DNA of 64,000 bases, from the NCBI GenBank assembly GCA_022563195.1, contig JADFNV010000014.1:1-64000 (forward strand), written 5' to 3'. Source of the stretch: Pseudomonadota bacterium. GTDB taxonomy: Bacteria > Pseudomonadota > Gammaproteobacteria > Steroidobacterales > Woeseiaceae. The notes under the pieces were generated by a model. It worked only from the letters and a program-made list of their open reading frames with translations, did not search any database and was not told where the DNA came from. Positions 37,884-44,852 of this stretch are shown here, one piece after another (the first letter of the stretch is position 1; the number at the start of each line of letters is the position of its first letter). Both the position numbers and the translations under genes were made by a program.

Positions 37884-39267
37884 GCGCTTTCGCCCTCCAC
37901 AAACTGGCCGCCAGCAGCATTGAGATGACCGACGCGCCTACCCAGAAGATGATTGGTATCGTGTAATCGTAGAAATACACGGTGGGCGAATTCTCGCCAA
38001 TCGAAAACACAACTCGAATCTCGCTGTCATAGATCAACTTTCCGCTGATATAGTCCTGCGTACCGGCGCCGATGTAACTGAAGATCCCGATAAAGCCCAT
38101 CGCGGCGCCAGCAACTCTCTTCGGCGCGATATCGATCGCGAACAAACCGCCCAGCGACGCAAGAATTCCACTGAGACCGAAGCCGTAGACAACCAGAGCG
38201 ATGGCCAGAACAACACTGTTGGTCGGTCCGTAGAAAATTATGAACAAAGGAACCAATTCCAGCAAAGCAAAGATCAGATTTGCGGGTGGCCGGCGGGCGT
38301 CGAACATCTTGTCCGACAAGTAACCAAACGCGACGCAGCCAAGAATGCCTGCTGCCGTGTTCAAAAAGATGAAGAGATTCGCATCGAACAAATCAAAGCC
38401 ACGAATTTCCTGCAGGTAGACATTGCCCCAGCTATTGATGGCATAACGCGTGATATACATCGTCGAACTGGCCAGCGCTATTACCCACATTGATGGAATC
38501 GCGAGCACCTTGAGCTGGTCTTTCCAGATGCGTGATGCGTCGTGTGCGTCTGGTTTCGCATCAGCACTACCGTCCTTGCTCCACTCTGCGATGGACGGCA
38601 ACCCCAAGGTTTGCGGCCGATCCTGAAGGTAGCGATACAACAGGAATGCCGCAACCACACAGACCGCAGCGGGCGTCCAGAAACCCCACTGCCACGGCAG
38701 GCCCAGGCCTTTCGGTGGCACTGCAATAAGGAACGCGATGCCGAGATAGGTCAGGCCTTCGCCGATCGAATGCGCCGTACTCCAGATTCCGTAATAGCGA
38801 CCCCGTTCATGACTGCTAAACCAGCTCGACAATGCGACAACCGACGACGGTGCACCAAAACCCTGAAACCAGCCATTCAAAGCCCACAGCAGCGCTGAAA
38901 CGCCGACAACGGTTGACAACGACATGCCGAAGTTGAGCAGCGCAGACATCAGAATGCCCACCGCGAAGAAGCGCTTTACGTTCGCATAGTCGGCAAGGAA
39001 ACCATTGCCGAACTTGCCGACCGCGTAACCGTAAAGAAGCATGGAGCCGATAAATCCCACTTCTTCCGGCGTGAATATGCCAGCATCCATAATCGGCTTC
39101 TTGACGACGTTAAATGCCAATCGACAAACGTAGCCAAGGCCATAGCCCAGCGTAAGGATGAAAATTACGTTACGCCGGTGATAGTGATATAAGCGATCGA
39201 CTTCTGCCGGATCAGCGATTCTCGGCGCGTCAGTTCCTGCCGCAAAAAATTTTAAGATTGAGTTCAA
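37876..39267 (-). CDS. OPA-type MFS transporter (organophosphate:phosphate antiporter family)
   Basis: 463 aa, about 12 membrane helices. It resembles GlpT/UhpT/UhpC proteins: YGLGYVCRLAFNVVKKPIMDAG, GFIGSMLLYGYAVGKFGNG, ALLNFGMSLS, the intracellular loop SSWFSSHERGRYYGIWS, and RYLQDRPQTLGLPSI. Known members exchange glycerol-3-phosphate, hexose-6-phosphate or phosphoglycerate for phosphate. Between a phytase and an inositol-monophosphatase the natural candidate cargo is inositol monophosphate. This is inference; no inositol-phosphate OPA transporter is assumed known. It lies 41 nt downstream of the phytase. Confidence 0.82.
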   Translation of the reverse strand: MNSILKFFAAGTDAPRIADPAEVDRLYHYHRRNVIFILTLGYGLGYVCRLAFNVVKKPIMDAGIFTPEEVGFIGSMLLYGYAVGKFGNGFLADYANVKRFFAVGILMSALLNFGMSLSTVVGVSALLWALNGWFQGFGAPSSVVALSSWFSSHERGRYYGIWSTAHSIGEGLTYLGIAFLIAVPPKGLGLPWQWGFWTPAAVCVVAAFLLYRYLQDRPQTLGLPSIAEWSKDGSADAKPDAHDASRIWKDQLKVLAIPSMWVIALASSTMYITRYAINSWGNVYLQEIRGFDLFDANLFIFLNTAAGILGCVAFGYLSDKMFDARRPPANLIFALLELVPLFIIFYGPTNSVVLAIALVVYGFGLSGILASLGGLFAIDIAPKRVAGAAMGFIGIFSYIGAGTQDYISGKLIYDSEIRVVFSIGENSPTVYFYDYTIPIIFWVGASVISMLLAASLWRAKARD

Positions 39268-39308
39268 GAATTCATTCCGCTGACCAGTGGCTTCAGCTTA
39301 CCAGCAGT

Positions 39309-41363
39309 CTATTTGAGACTCATCGCTTCGCTAATTCGATGCCAGGGAACCAACTTGAAATTTTGTCGTTCCTCGGGTGTGATATTGCGTCCGTCCTGGA
39401 CAACCAGCATGCCCTCCGGAAATTTCGGTCCGAGATACGCACTGCTTACGTCGAGGCCATCTGTTTCCGATGCCCCGTCGATGCCAGTTTCTTCATCCGC
39501 GACGATGTGAAAGATACCGATGAAGTCGTTGTCTGACGATCTTTCGTATAACGCAAAGCTATCGGCACCCTGGTTTGACGCTACCAGATAGCCCGACCCG
39601 TTCTCGCCGTAGTAGATCGATAATCCTTCAACGTCTGCAGTCAGATTTCCCGCCTCATCCGTACTATCGACGAGCTGCCGGGTATCACCACCGTCCGGCT
39701 CTGCGGAATATTTCCAGATTCCTACGTCTTCTTCGCCCACGTAAAGATCGCCGGTTTCATCATCGGCGACGCAACCCTCGGTTTGTGACCCAACGTTGAA
39801 TTCTCTAACCGGCGTCATGCGAATTTTGTTCTGCCCGGTGTCCTCAAGCACCCATTGCCTGACCAGTCCGTCCGTGTTGTTGATGTAAACGTAGAACAAG
39901 CCAGTCTGCGCGCTCTTATACATGCACTGCCCGTATGGATCCGACATTCCAGTGTCGATGATGCCGTCGGCCACATCGACCAAAGTACGGGTTTCTTCGT
40001 CGATGATATAGGTGCTGATGCTGTCGGTGCTTCGATTGCTGGCCGTCACCACAGTCACCGTGCGATCACCGAGTTGAAAACCGTAACGTAAGTCGACGTT
40101 GTTGATTCGACCGTCGGCTCTCGACTGAATGAGCTTGCCGGACAGGTCGTAGACGTTGATACCGCGTTTTTTTTGCGCGCCGATAATAACGCTGAGTTCA
40201 GGATTCCGAGGATGAACCCAAATGACCGGGTCGTCGGCGGCGTCACCATAGCTCATGACGGGTTCTGTCTCGACCGCTGCCGACACAGTGATCGCAGCGC
40301 TTGAGGCAGGCTGCCCTGGATTGGCAACGACACCCTGTTGCAGGTCGAGCGCATCGGCGATTGCCGACCAATCGACGATCTTGTAGTTAGTCGCTTCATC
40401 ACCGTTGTCATCATCGGTGACTACCAGCATCCCGCCGCGGTCGGACACGCCTGCAGCGGTTGCAGCAATCCCTTCGGATTCCTCGACGCCCTGTATCGTC
40501 ACGGTGCCGGCATGCTGCAGTGAAATCAGGTCGTATATCTGCAGTCGATTAGCGTCCGCATCCGAAACAAGCAGGTATCCCCCATCGTCATGCTCGTAAA
40601 TTGTGACGCCTTTGACATCGCCCGCATAGCTGCCGAATGGTTTTGCAAAATCGACGGGGTGCAACACGGCCTCGGATTCGGGTTCCGCATTCAGTTTGAA
40701 AACGCCGATCGTCTCGTGCGAAAAGTAGATCGCTGAACCGTTGTCGTGCCCGACACAATGGGCCGCGCCATAGCCGACCGGTATCGTCCGCACTTGCCGT
40801 GCCGACAGTTCGCCCGCCTTGTCGAAGAGTTCCCACTGCTGGATCAGTCCGTCGCCAACGGAGAATACGTAAGTCTTTCCGGAGAGCGGGCTTTGGTACA
40901 AGCAAAGCCCCTCGAGTTCGGCTTCCATCGCGATCAAAGCGCCTGACAATTCTGCCAAAGACCGTTCTTCTGCATTCACTGAGTAAGCGAGTATTTTTGA
41001 ATCAGCAACGTCGTACGCGACCACCAGGCCGATTGTCTCACCCGCCAGCGCAAAACTACTGCGTACATCGACCAGCGTAATCGCGCCGCCTTCAACCTGC
41101 CCGATACGACTCCCATCGAGGTCGTACACTTCCAATCCGCCAGCGCCACCACTGCCGAGGATCAGGCTATTCGCCGGATTATTTGCATCTATCCATATTG
41201 CAGGATCACTGGCGCCATCCGCGATCGTGGGCGTGGTTTGGGCACTTGGCTCCACTGACTCGATCCGGCTATGCTCGGTGGTCAGTGCAACTTCCGGTCT
41301 CGAATCCGGCTGGCACGCCGTCATTGCCATAAACAGGGAAACCGCTAAGATCTTGTAATACAT
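39309..41363 (-). CDS. Dual-domain beta-propeller phytase lipoprotein
   Basis: 684 aa from the ATG at 41363, chosen because it gives a lipoprotein signal (LAVSLFMAMTAC, Cys17); the upstream open frame lies in the intergenic control region. Two beta-propeller phytase (3-phytase) units follow. Residues about 40-350 are the less canonical copy (DGASDPAIWIDANNP, LEVYDLDG, KGVTIYEHDDGGYLLVSDA). Residues about 361-684 are the canonical copy (ETEPVMSYGDAADDPVIWV, INVYDLSGK, VEGLSIYYG, GYLVASNQGADSFALY). It hydrolyses calcium-phytate to lower inositol phosphates outside the cell or in the periplasm. First gene of the operon leading to the OPA transporter and the phosphatase. Confidence 0.9.
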   Translation of the reverse strand: MYYKILAVSLFMAMTACQPDSRPEVALTTEHSRIESVEPSAQTTPTIADGASDPAIWIDANNPANSLILGSGGAGGLEVYDLDGSRIGQVEGGAITLVDVRSSFALAGETIGLVVAYDVADSKILAYSVNAEERSLAELSGALIAMEAELEGLCLYQSPLSGKTYVFSVGDGLIQQWELFDKAGELSARQVRTIPVGYGAAHCVGHDNGSAIYFSHETIGVFKLNAEPESEAVLHPVDFAKPFGSYAGDVKGVTIYEHDDGGYLLVSDADANRLQIYDLISLQHAGTVTIQGVEESEGIAATAAGVSDRGGMLVVTDDDNGDEATNYKIVDWSAIADALDLQQGVVANPGQPASSAAITVSAAVETEPVMSYGDAADDPVIWVHPRNPELSVIIGAQKKRGINVYDLSGKLIQSRADGRINNVDLRYGFQLGDRTVTVVTASNRSTDSISTYIIDEETRTLVDVADGIIDTGMSDPYGQCMYKSAQTGLFYVYINNTDGLVRQWVLEDTGQNKIRMTPVREFNVGSQTEGCVADDETGDLYVGEEDVGIWKYSAEPDGGDTRQLVDSTDEAGNLTADVEGLSIYYGENGSGYLVASNQGADSFALYERSSDNDFIGIFHIVADEETGIDGASETDGLDVSSAYLGPKFPEGMLVVQDGRNITPEERQNFKLVPWHRISEAMSLK

Positions 41364-41428
41364 GGAGAAAAGGTCCGTCAGGTTCGTGAACAGGCAATCA
41401 AACACGAATTTGAGTATTATCGCAGAGT

Positions 41429-41477
41429 TTGAAAAAAAAATTCTACTTTTGTTTATAATAGGAACATATTTTCTAAA
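41429..41477. promoter_or_regulatory. Divergent phytase/phosphatase promoter with RpiR-type operators
   Basis: In the 136-nt gap between the phytase and phosphatase starts: dyad-like GAA-N7-TTC at 41431-41443 and GGAACATATTTTCTAAA at 41461-41477. The latter matches the site at 27834-27850 in 15 of 17 positions. A TATAAT at 41454-41459 with TTGAAA at 41429-41434 (spacer 19) could be the rightward promoter, with one site on the -35 and one just after the -10. That layout fits repression by the RpiR protein encoded 13 kb away. Confidence 0.6.
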
Positions 41478-41499
41478 TGCTGAATCAAGACACCATATC

Positions 41500-42783
41500 A
41501 TGACCGATCCAGGCACCTCACGCCTGCTCTGCCTGGCCTGCTCACTGACGCTGATGCTCTCCGCATGCTCCAGGGGGCCCTCCCCGAATGTCATGGAGCC
41601 AGACAGCGTGGGCATCCTTATTTTCGGCGACAGCGGCTATCATCTCGACTATCCCGATCAGGATGACTATGACGAATTGTTTACTGGCGAAGGTTTCGAT
41701 CAGTACGAGTGGGATGATTGGCTCGACGACAAACGTCCACCTGACGAATTTGAAGCACGCCCCCGCGCGATTTCTCCGGTGACCAAGCGCACGGTCGAAG
41801 CGAGCGGCATGCATCAGATATCAATCGCAATGAAAAATTATTGCAGCGAAACTGTGACCTGCGATTTCGGCATCATGCTTGGCGACAATATCTACCCAAG
41901 TGGCGCGACGCTTGGAGCGGATGGTTTTGACGATGCGAAGCGTTTCCAGGACATGCTGTCGGACCCGTTTGGCAATATCGTCAGCGAGCCCGAGTCATAC
42001 CTGACTTACGCAACACTTGGAAACCATGACTGGGAAGCGTCGCGCGAAGGCGGCTTTGCACAGATCCGGTACCTCGAGAACGCGGATGGATTTTACATCG
42101 ATGGGCCGTATTACACGGTCAAGCCGCCGGCCGGGAACGGTGAAATTGAACTGTTTGTCATAGATACAAGCATGATTCTGGCAACAATGACGGTTTATCA
42201 AGACAGTTTGAACGATGACGGTTCGGAGGTTCTACATGACGTTGTGGAACCGGCCGACTACAACGTCGAACCGATGACGGCAGGCGAGCGCTCCCAGCCA
42301 CAGTGGCTTGAATCAGCGTTGCAAGCATCGACGGCGAAATGGAAACTGGTGATCGCGCACCATCCGATCTGGTCGTCAGGCGGCAGCAAGTTCTACGAGG
42401 CGAAAGTGCTGCGCGAACAGTTGCTGCCCGCAATGTGTCGCTACGCCGATGCGTATATCGTCGGCCACGACCACACGTTGGAAATTCATACTGATAGCTG
42501 CGAATCCGCATTGGGAGAAGCAACCACATCTCCGTTGGTGCAAATTGTTTCCGGTGCAGCGGCAAAACAGCGGCCGACTCATACAACATTCATGCAGCAC
42601 CAGGATCGCAAGTATCCTGAACACAAAACAATCATGGCTGAGGGACTTCTGTGGGGATTCGCGCACCTGACATTAACAGGCGATGTCGCCGAGTTAACGA
42701 TGTTGAAAGTGCCGGACGATGGCAGCGCGGAAATATCGACCAGCCACGTCTACAAATTTCAACGTCGCTCGCATCTGAATTAA
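41500..42783 (+). CDS. Purple-acid-phosphatase-like metallophosphoesterase lipoprotein
   Basis: 427 aa from the ATG at 41500, which gives a lipobox (LTLMLSAC, Cys23). Metallophosphoesterase motifs in order: IFGDSGYH near residue 40, MLGDNIYPSG, YATLGNHDWEASR, IAHHPIWSSGG and VGHDHTLEIH. The spacing resembles tartrate-resistant/purple acid phosphatases of the ACP5 kind. Cell-envelope release of phosphate from lower inositol phosphates produced by the neighbouring phytase is likely. Divergent from phytase with a shared control region; followed by a truncated symporter gene. Confidence 0.87.
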   Translation: MTDPGTSRLLCLACSLTLMLSACSRGPSPNVMEPDSVGILIFGDSGYHLDYPDQDDYDELFTGEGFDQYEWDDWLDDKRPPDEFEARPRAISPVTKRTVEASGMHQISIAMKNYCSETVTCDFGIMLGDNIYPSGATLGADGFDDAKRFQDMLSDPFGNIVSEPESYLTYATLGNHDWEASREGGFAQIRYLENADGFYIDGPYYTVKPPAGNGEIELFVIDTSMILATMTVYQDSLNDDGSEVLHDVVEPADYNVEPMTAGERSQPQWLESALQASTAKWKLVIAHHPIWSSGGSKFYEAKVLREQLLPAMCRYADAYIVGHDHTLEIHTDSCESALGEATTSPLVQIVSGAAAKQRPTHTTFMQHQDRKYPEHKTIMAEGLLWGFAHLTLTGDVAELTMLKVPDDGSAEISTSHVYKFQRRSHLN

Positions 42784-42790
42784 TCCCCTG

Positions 42791-42955
42791 ATGACCGCGG
42801 TATTTTCGTTCGTCGCGTTTACCGCAAACGTCGCCGCAATTTCCTGGCGGCTTACGCGCAAGGACCGCATGGATTCTTCCGAAGCGTATTTCCTCGCCGG
42901 AAGAAGCCTGACCGCCTGGGTAATTGCCGGATTGTTGATTTGCACCGAAATTTGA
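42791..42955 (+). pseudogene. N-terminal fragment of a sodium:solute symporter (SSS family)
   Basis: 54 codons from an ATG 7 nt after the phosphatase stop. The text is that of an SSS/SLC5 N-terminus: a first hydrophobic helix, then DSSEAYFLAGRSLTAWVIAG, where intact proteins continue with further helices. It ends after LLICTEI at a TGA, next to IS3-type remnants. Its position at the end of the phytase/phosphatase side suggests a former sodium:myo-inositol symporter of this island, now destroyed. Confidence 0.75.
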
Positions 42956-42986
42956 GCCAAAGATGACCATTTCTTGCATCGAAAAC

Positions 42987-43050
42987 TGACCCGTCTGCTG
43001 CTCCCTGGACCTTTGAAGAAATTGCTTTTCGCTTTACTTGAGACGGGTCA
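42987..43050. repeat. 10-bp inverted repeat flanking 44 nt, possible IS end remnant
   Basis: TGACCCGTCT (42987-42996) and AGACGGGTCA (43041-43050) are perfect reverse complements. They lie between the truncated symporter and the transposase remnant, so may be traces of insertion-sequence ends or of a small decayed element. No gene is seen in this stretch. Confidence 0.4.
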
Positions 43051-43074
43051 TTTCCAAGTCGCAAGAGTAGGGTC

Positions 43075-43234
43075 AATCCAGCAGGCAAATCGACAGCTAC
43101 CCTCAAGGAAGTCTTCGCCCCGCAAGCCATCCAGTACAATACGTGTTTTCTCCTCCGCACTGTATTGCTTACGCGTCTTGCGTCTAATGTCGCGAATGAT
43201 CTGTTCTGCCGATGGCTGAACGTGAGCAGAGGCT
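43075..43234 (-). mobile_element. IS3-family transposase (orfA) remnant
   Basis: Reading leftward from about 43234 the frame gives PSAEQIIRDIRRKTRKQYSA and then EEKTRIVLDGLRGED, the well-known N-terminal HTH region of a group of IS3-family orfA transposases. After about 43111 the expected continuation (SIAELCRREG type) is scrambled, with only a C-R pair kept. No start codon precedes it, as an upstream stop is in frame. The element is dead. It sits at the scar joining the truncated symporter to the protease gene. Confidence 0.65.
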
Positions 43235-43393
43235 TGTGGTAGCTAAACACTTCGGACAGTGGAAGCTACCTTCAGAACTCAAGGACGCTCGCGGCATCGT
43301 ATTTGACCCTGCGCCCGTGTCGCCTCAGGTCACAAGTAAACCTTGGGCAGTGGCGCAGGAGTACCTCAGAGCAACCACAACTATCTGAAAAGG

Positions 43394-44161
43394 CTATTCC
43401 CCGGTTAGAAAACCGGGGTGCTCGGGATCTTCCGCTTTTTGCTTGTCGAACAGCCCGAACCCGTCCTGTAAGCAGTCAATCAACTCTAATGCCCGAGTCC
43501 CGGGCAAAGAGTTGGGAACTTTCGACACGTGTGTCGCAACGCCCAGCATTACCACTTCATCGGTTCGGCCATCATCGTTCAGTTTGGTGCCAAATATTGG
43601 CGAACCGCTTAGCCCTTGGGTTGCTTCTTCTCGATCAGTGATATCGGGATTAGCGACATATCCAATCACGTCTGACAGCGAGATCTCTATAGGCTTTCTA
43701 CCGGGATGAATCGAAAAGGAATCGCAGAAAAACCCGAAAATCTTCGAGGTAATCGTCTTCGACAAGTAGTCAACAGCAGATAGTCTTGTCGGGTAGCCTA
43801 CGCAGAAGACCTGATAATCTTCGAGTGCCTCGGGCGCGGCAAGAAATTCAAGAGGCATGACCTCGAAGTCCTCGGAATCGATCAAGTCCGTTGGGTCAGA
43901 GACTTCAAAAATCACAAGATCTGAGTCTGAATAGACAATGCCCTTCCCCGTTCTTACGCTGATACCCTTCTCTTCGTCTCCGCACGGCACAAAGATATTT
44001 TCGTTTTCTGTGACAAGGTCGTACTGATGCTTAGTCATTACAAAGACACGGTTTCCGTCCCACTTGATGAAGAAGCCTGAGCCAATAAAGTAGTATTCGT
44101 AGTCTTCGACGGAAGTCGTGCAGCAGACAGGAAAAACATAGCGAGCGAAGAGCTTCACCAT
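43394..44161 (-). CDS. Trypsin-like serine protease, orphan cargo gene
   Basis: 255 aa with a chymotrypsin-fold triad in order: His45 in VFVMTKHQY, Asp81 in SDSDLVIFEV, Ser185 in QGLSGSPIFG. No clear signal peptide, so probably intracellular. Base composition is visibly lower in GC (about half) than the flanking core genes. It is bounded by an IS3 remnant on one side and half a tRNA-Arg on the other, with only 18 nt from the tRNA fragment. This is the picture of acquired cargo. Similar stand-alone trypsin-like proteins occur in accessory and defence regions, but no partner is visible here. Confidence 0.75.
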   Translation of the reverse strand: MVKLFARYVFPVCCTTSVEDYEYYFIGSGFFIKWDGNRVFVMTKHQYDLVTENENIFVPCGDEEKGISVRTGKGIVYSDSDLVIFEVSDPTDLIDSEDFEVMPLEFLAAPEALEDYQVFCVGYPTRLSAVDYLSKTITSKIFGFFCDSFSIHPGRKPIEISLSDVIGYVANPDITDREEATQGLSGSPIFGTKLNDDGRTDEVVMLGVATHVSKVPNSLPGTRALELIDCLQDGFGLFDKQKAEDPEHPGFLTGE

Positions 44162-44179
44162 ATTGGATCGGATGGTGTC

Positions 44180-44225
44180 ATCTGCCTTCGGAGGGCAGTC
44201 CTCTATCCAGCTGAGCTACGGGCGC
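44180..44225 (-). pseudogene. 5' half of tRNA-Arg(CCG)
   Basis: Reading leftward from 44225: acceptor 5' strand GCGCCCG, TA, D arm GCTC-AGCTGGATA-GAGG, then anticodon stem CTGCC, loop CTCCGAA (anticodon CCG) and stem GGCAG. The match to gammaproteobacterial tRNA-Arg(CCG) stops just after the anticodon stem. There is no T arm (GGTTCGAATCC type) and no 3' acceptor strand. It is a truncated tRNA gene, probably left by insertion or deletion at a tRNA integration site. Confidence 0.8.
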
Positions 44226-44331
44226 CATGTCTCGCAAGGGCCCGGTATTCTACGCGTAAGGTACCTGACTGACTGCACTCCTCAATCATGCACTTGATAT
44301 ATAATCCTTTACCGATGATCGGAGCAAAATT

Positions 44332-44838
44332 GTGAGTCGGGACAAAAAGTTTTTCGATACGTATTCGCTCGTAATTGGCGCCCTGCTTGTCACTGCAGTG
44401 GGGATCCTCGTGGTGGCGATTAGTACGTCGGGCCCCTCACAGGACACCGATACCCAGGATGGCGACGAGTATCAGGCCGCTGTCGCCGCGCGCATTCGTC
44501 CTTTGGGCCAGGTATACCTGCCCGGCGACGAACTGCAAGCGCCAACTGTGGAGACAGCCATAGAACCGGAGCCGGTTGTAACAGCGATGTCCGGGCCGCA
44601 GGTGTACAACACCGCCTGCCTGGCTTGTCATGGCCCTGGTATTGGTGGCGCACCCATTCTGGGTGACGCCACAGCCTGGGGGCCGCGCGTCGCTCAGGGT
44701 ATCGCCGTGCTGAAAAATCGTGCCATAAACGGCTATACGGGCTCCATGGGCTACATGCCACCGAAGGGCGGTCGAATTGATTTGTCGGACGTGGAGATTC
44801 ACGACGCCGTCGATTACATGATTAGCGAGGCCACCTAG
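44332..44838 (+). CDS. Membrane-anchored cytochrome c5-like protein
   Basis: 168 aa with a GTG start 7 nt after GGAG. One N-terminal membrane helix (about residues 12-31), a charged linker, then a single class-I haem c domain: CLACH at 96-100 and a distal methionine in GSMGYMPPKGG. The domain resembles cytochrome c5/c555 proteins, small electron carriers facing the periplasm. A TATAAT box is present at 44300-44305. The convergent comM gene is 14 nt downstream. Confidence 0.88.
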   Translation: MSRDKKFFDTYSLVIGALLVTAVGILVVAISTSGPSQDTDTQDGDEYQAAVAARIRPLGQVYLPGDELQAPTVETAIEPEPVVTAMSGPQVYNTACLACHGPGIGGAPILGDATAWGPRVAQGIAVLKNRAINGYTGSMGYMPPKGGRIDLSDVEIHDAVDYMISEAT

Positions 44839-44852
44839 GCCCCGGCGACAGT

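Noticed and set aside
43212-43388. Short rightward frame of 58 codons opposite the IS3 remnant, with a readable protein-like sequence
   Set aside because: No ribosome site and no recognisable family. It overlaps the transposase remnant in the scar region and is probably chance or debris.
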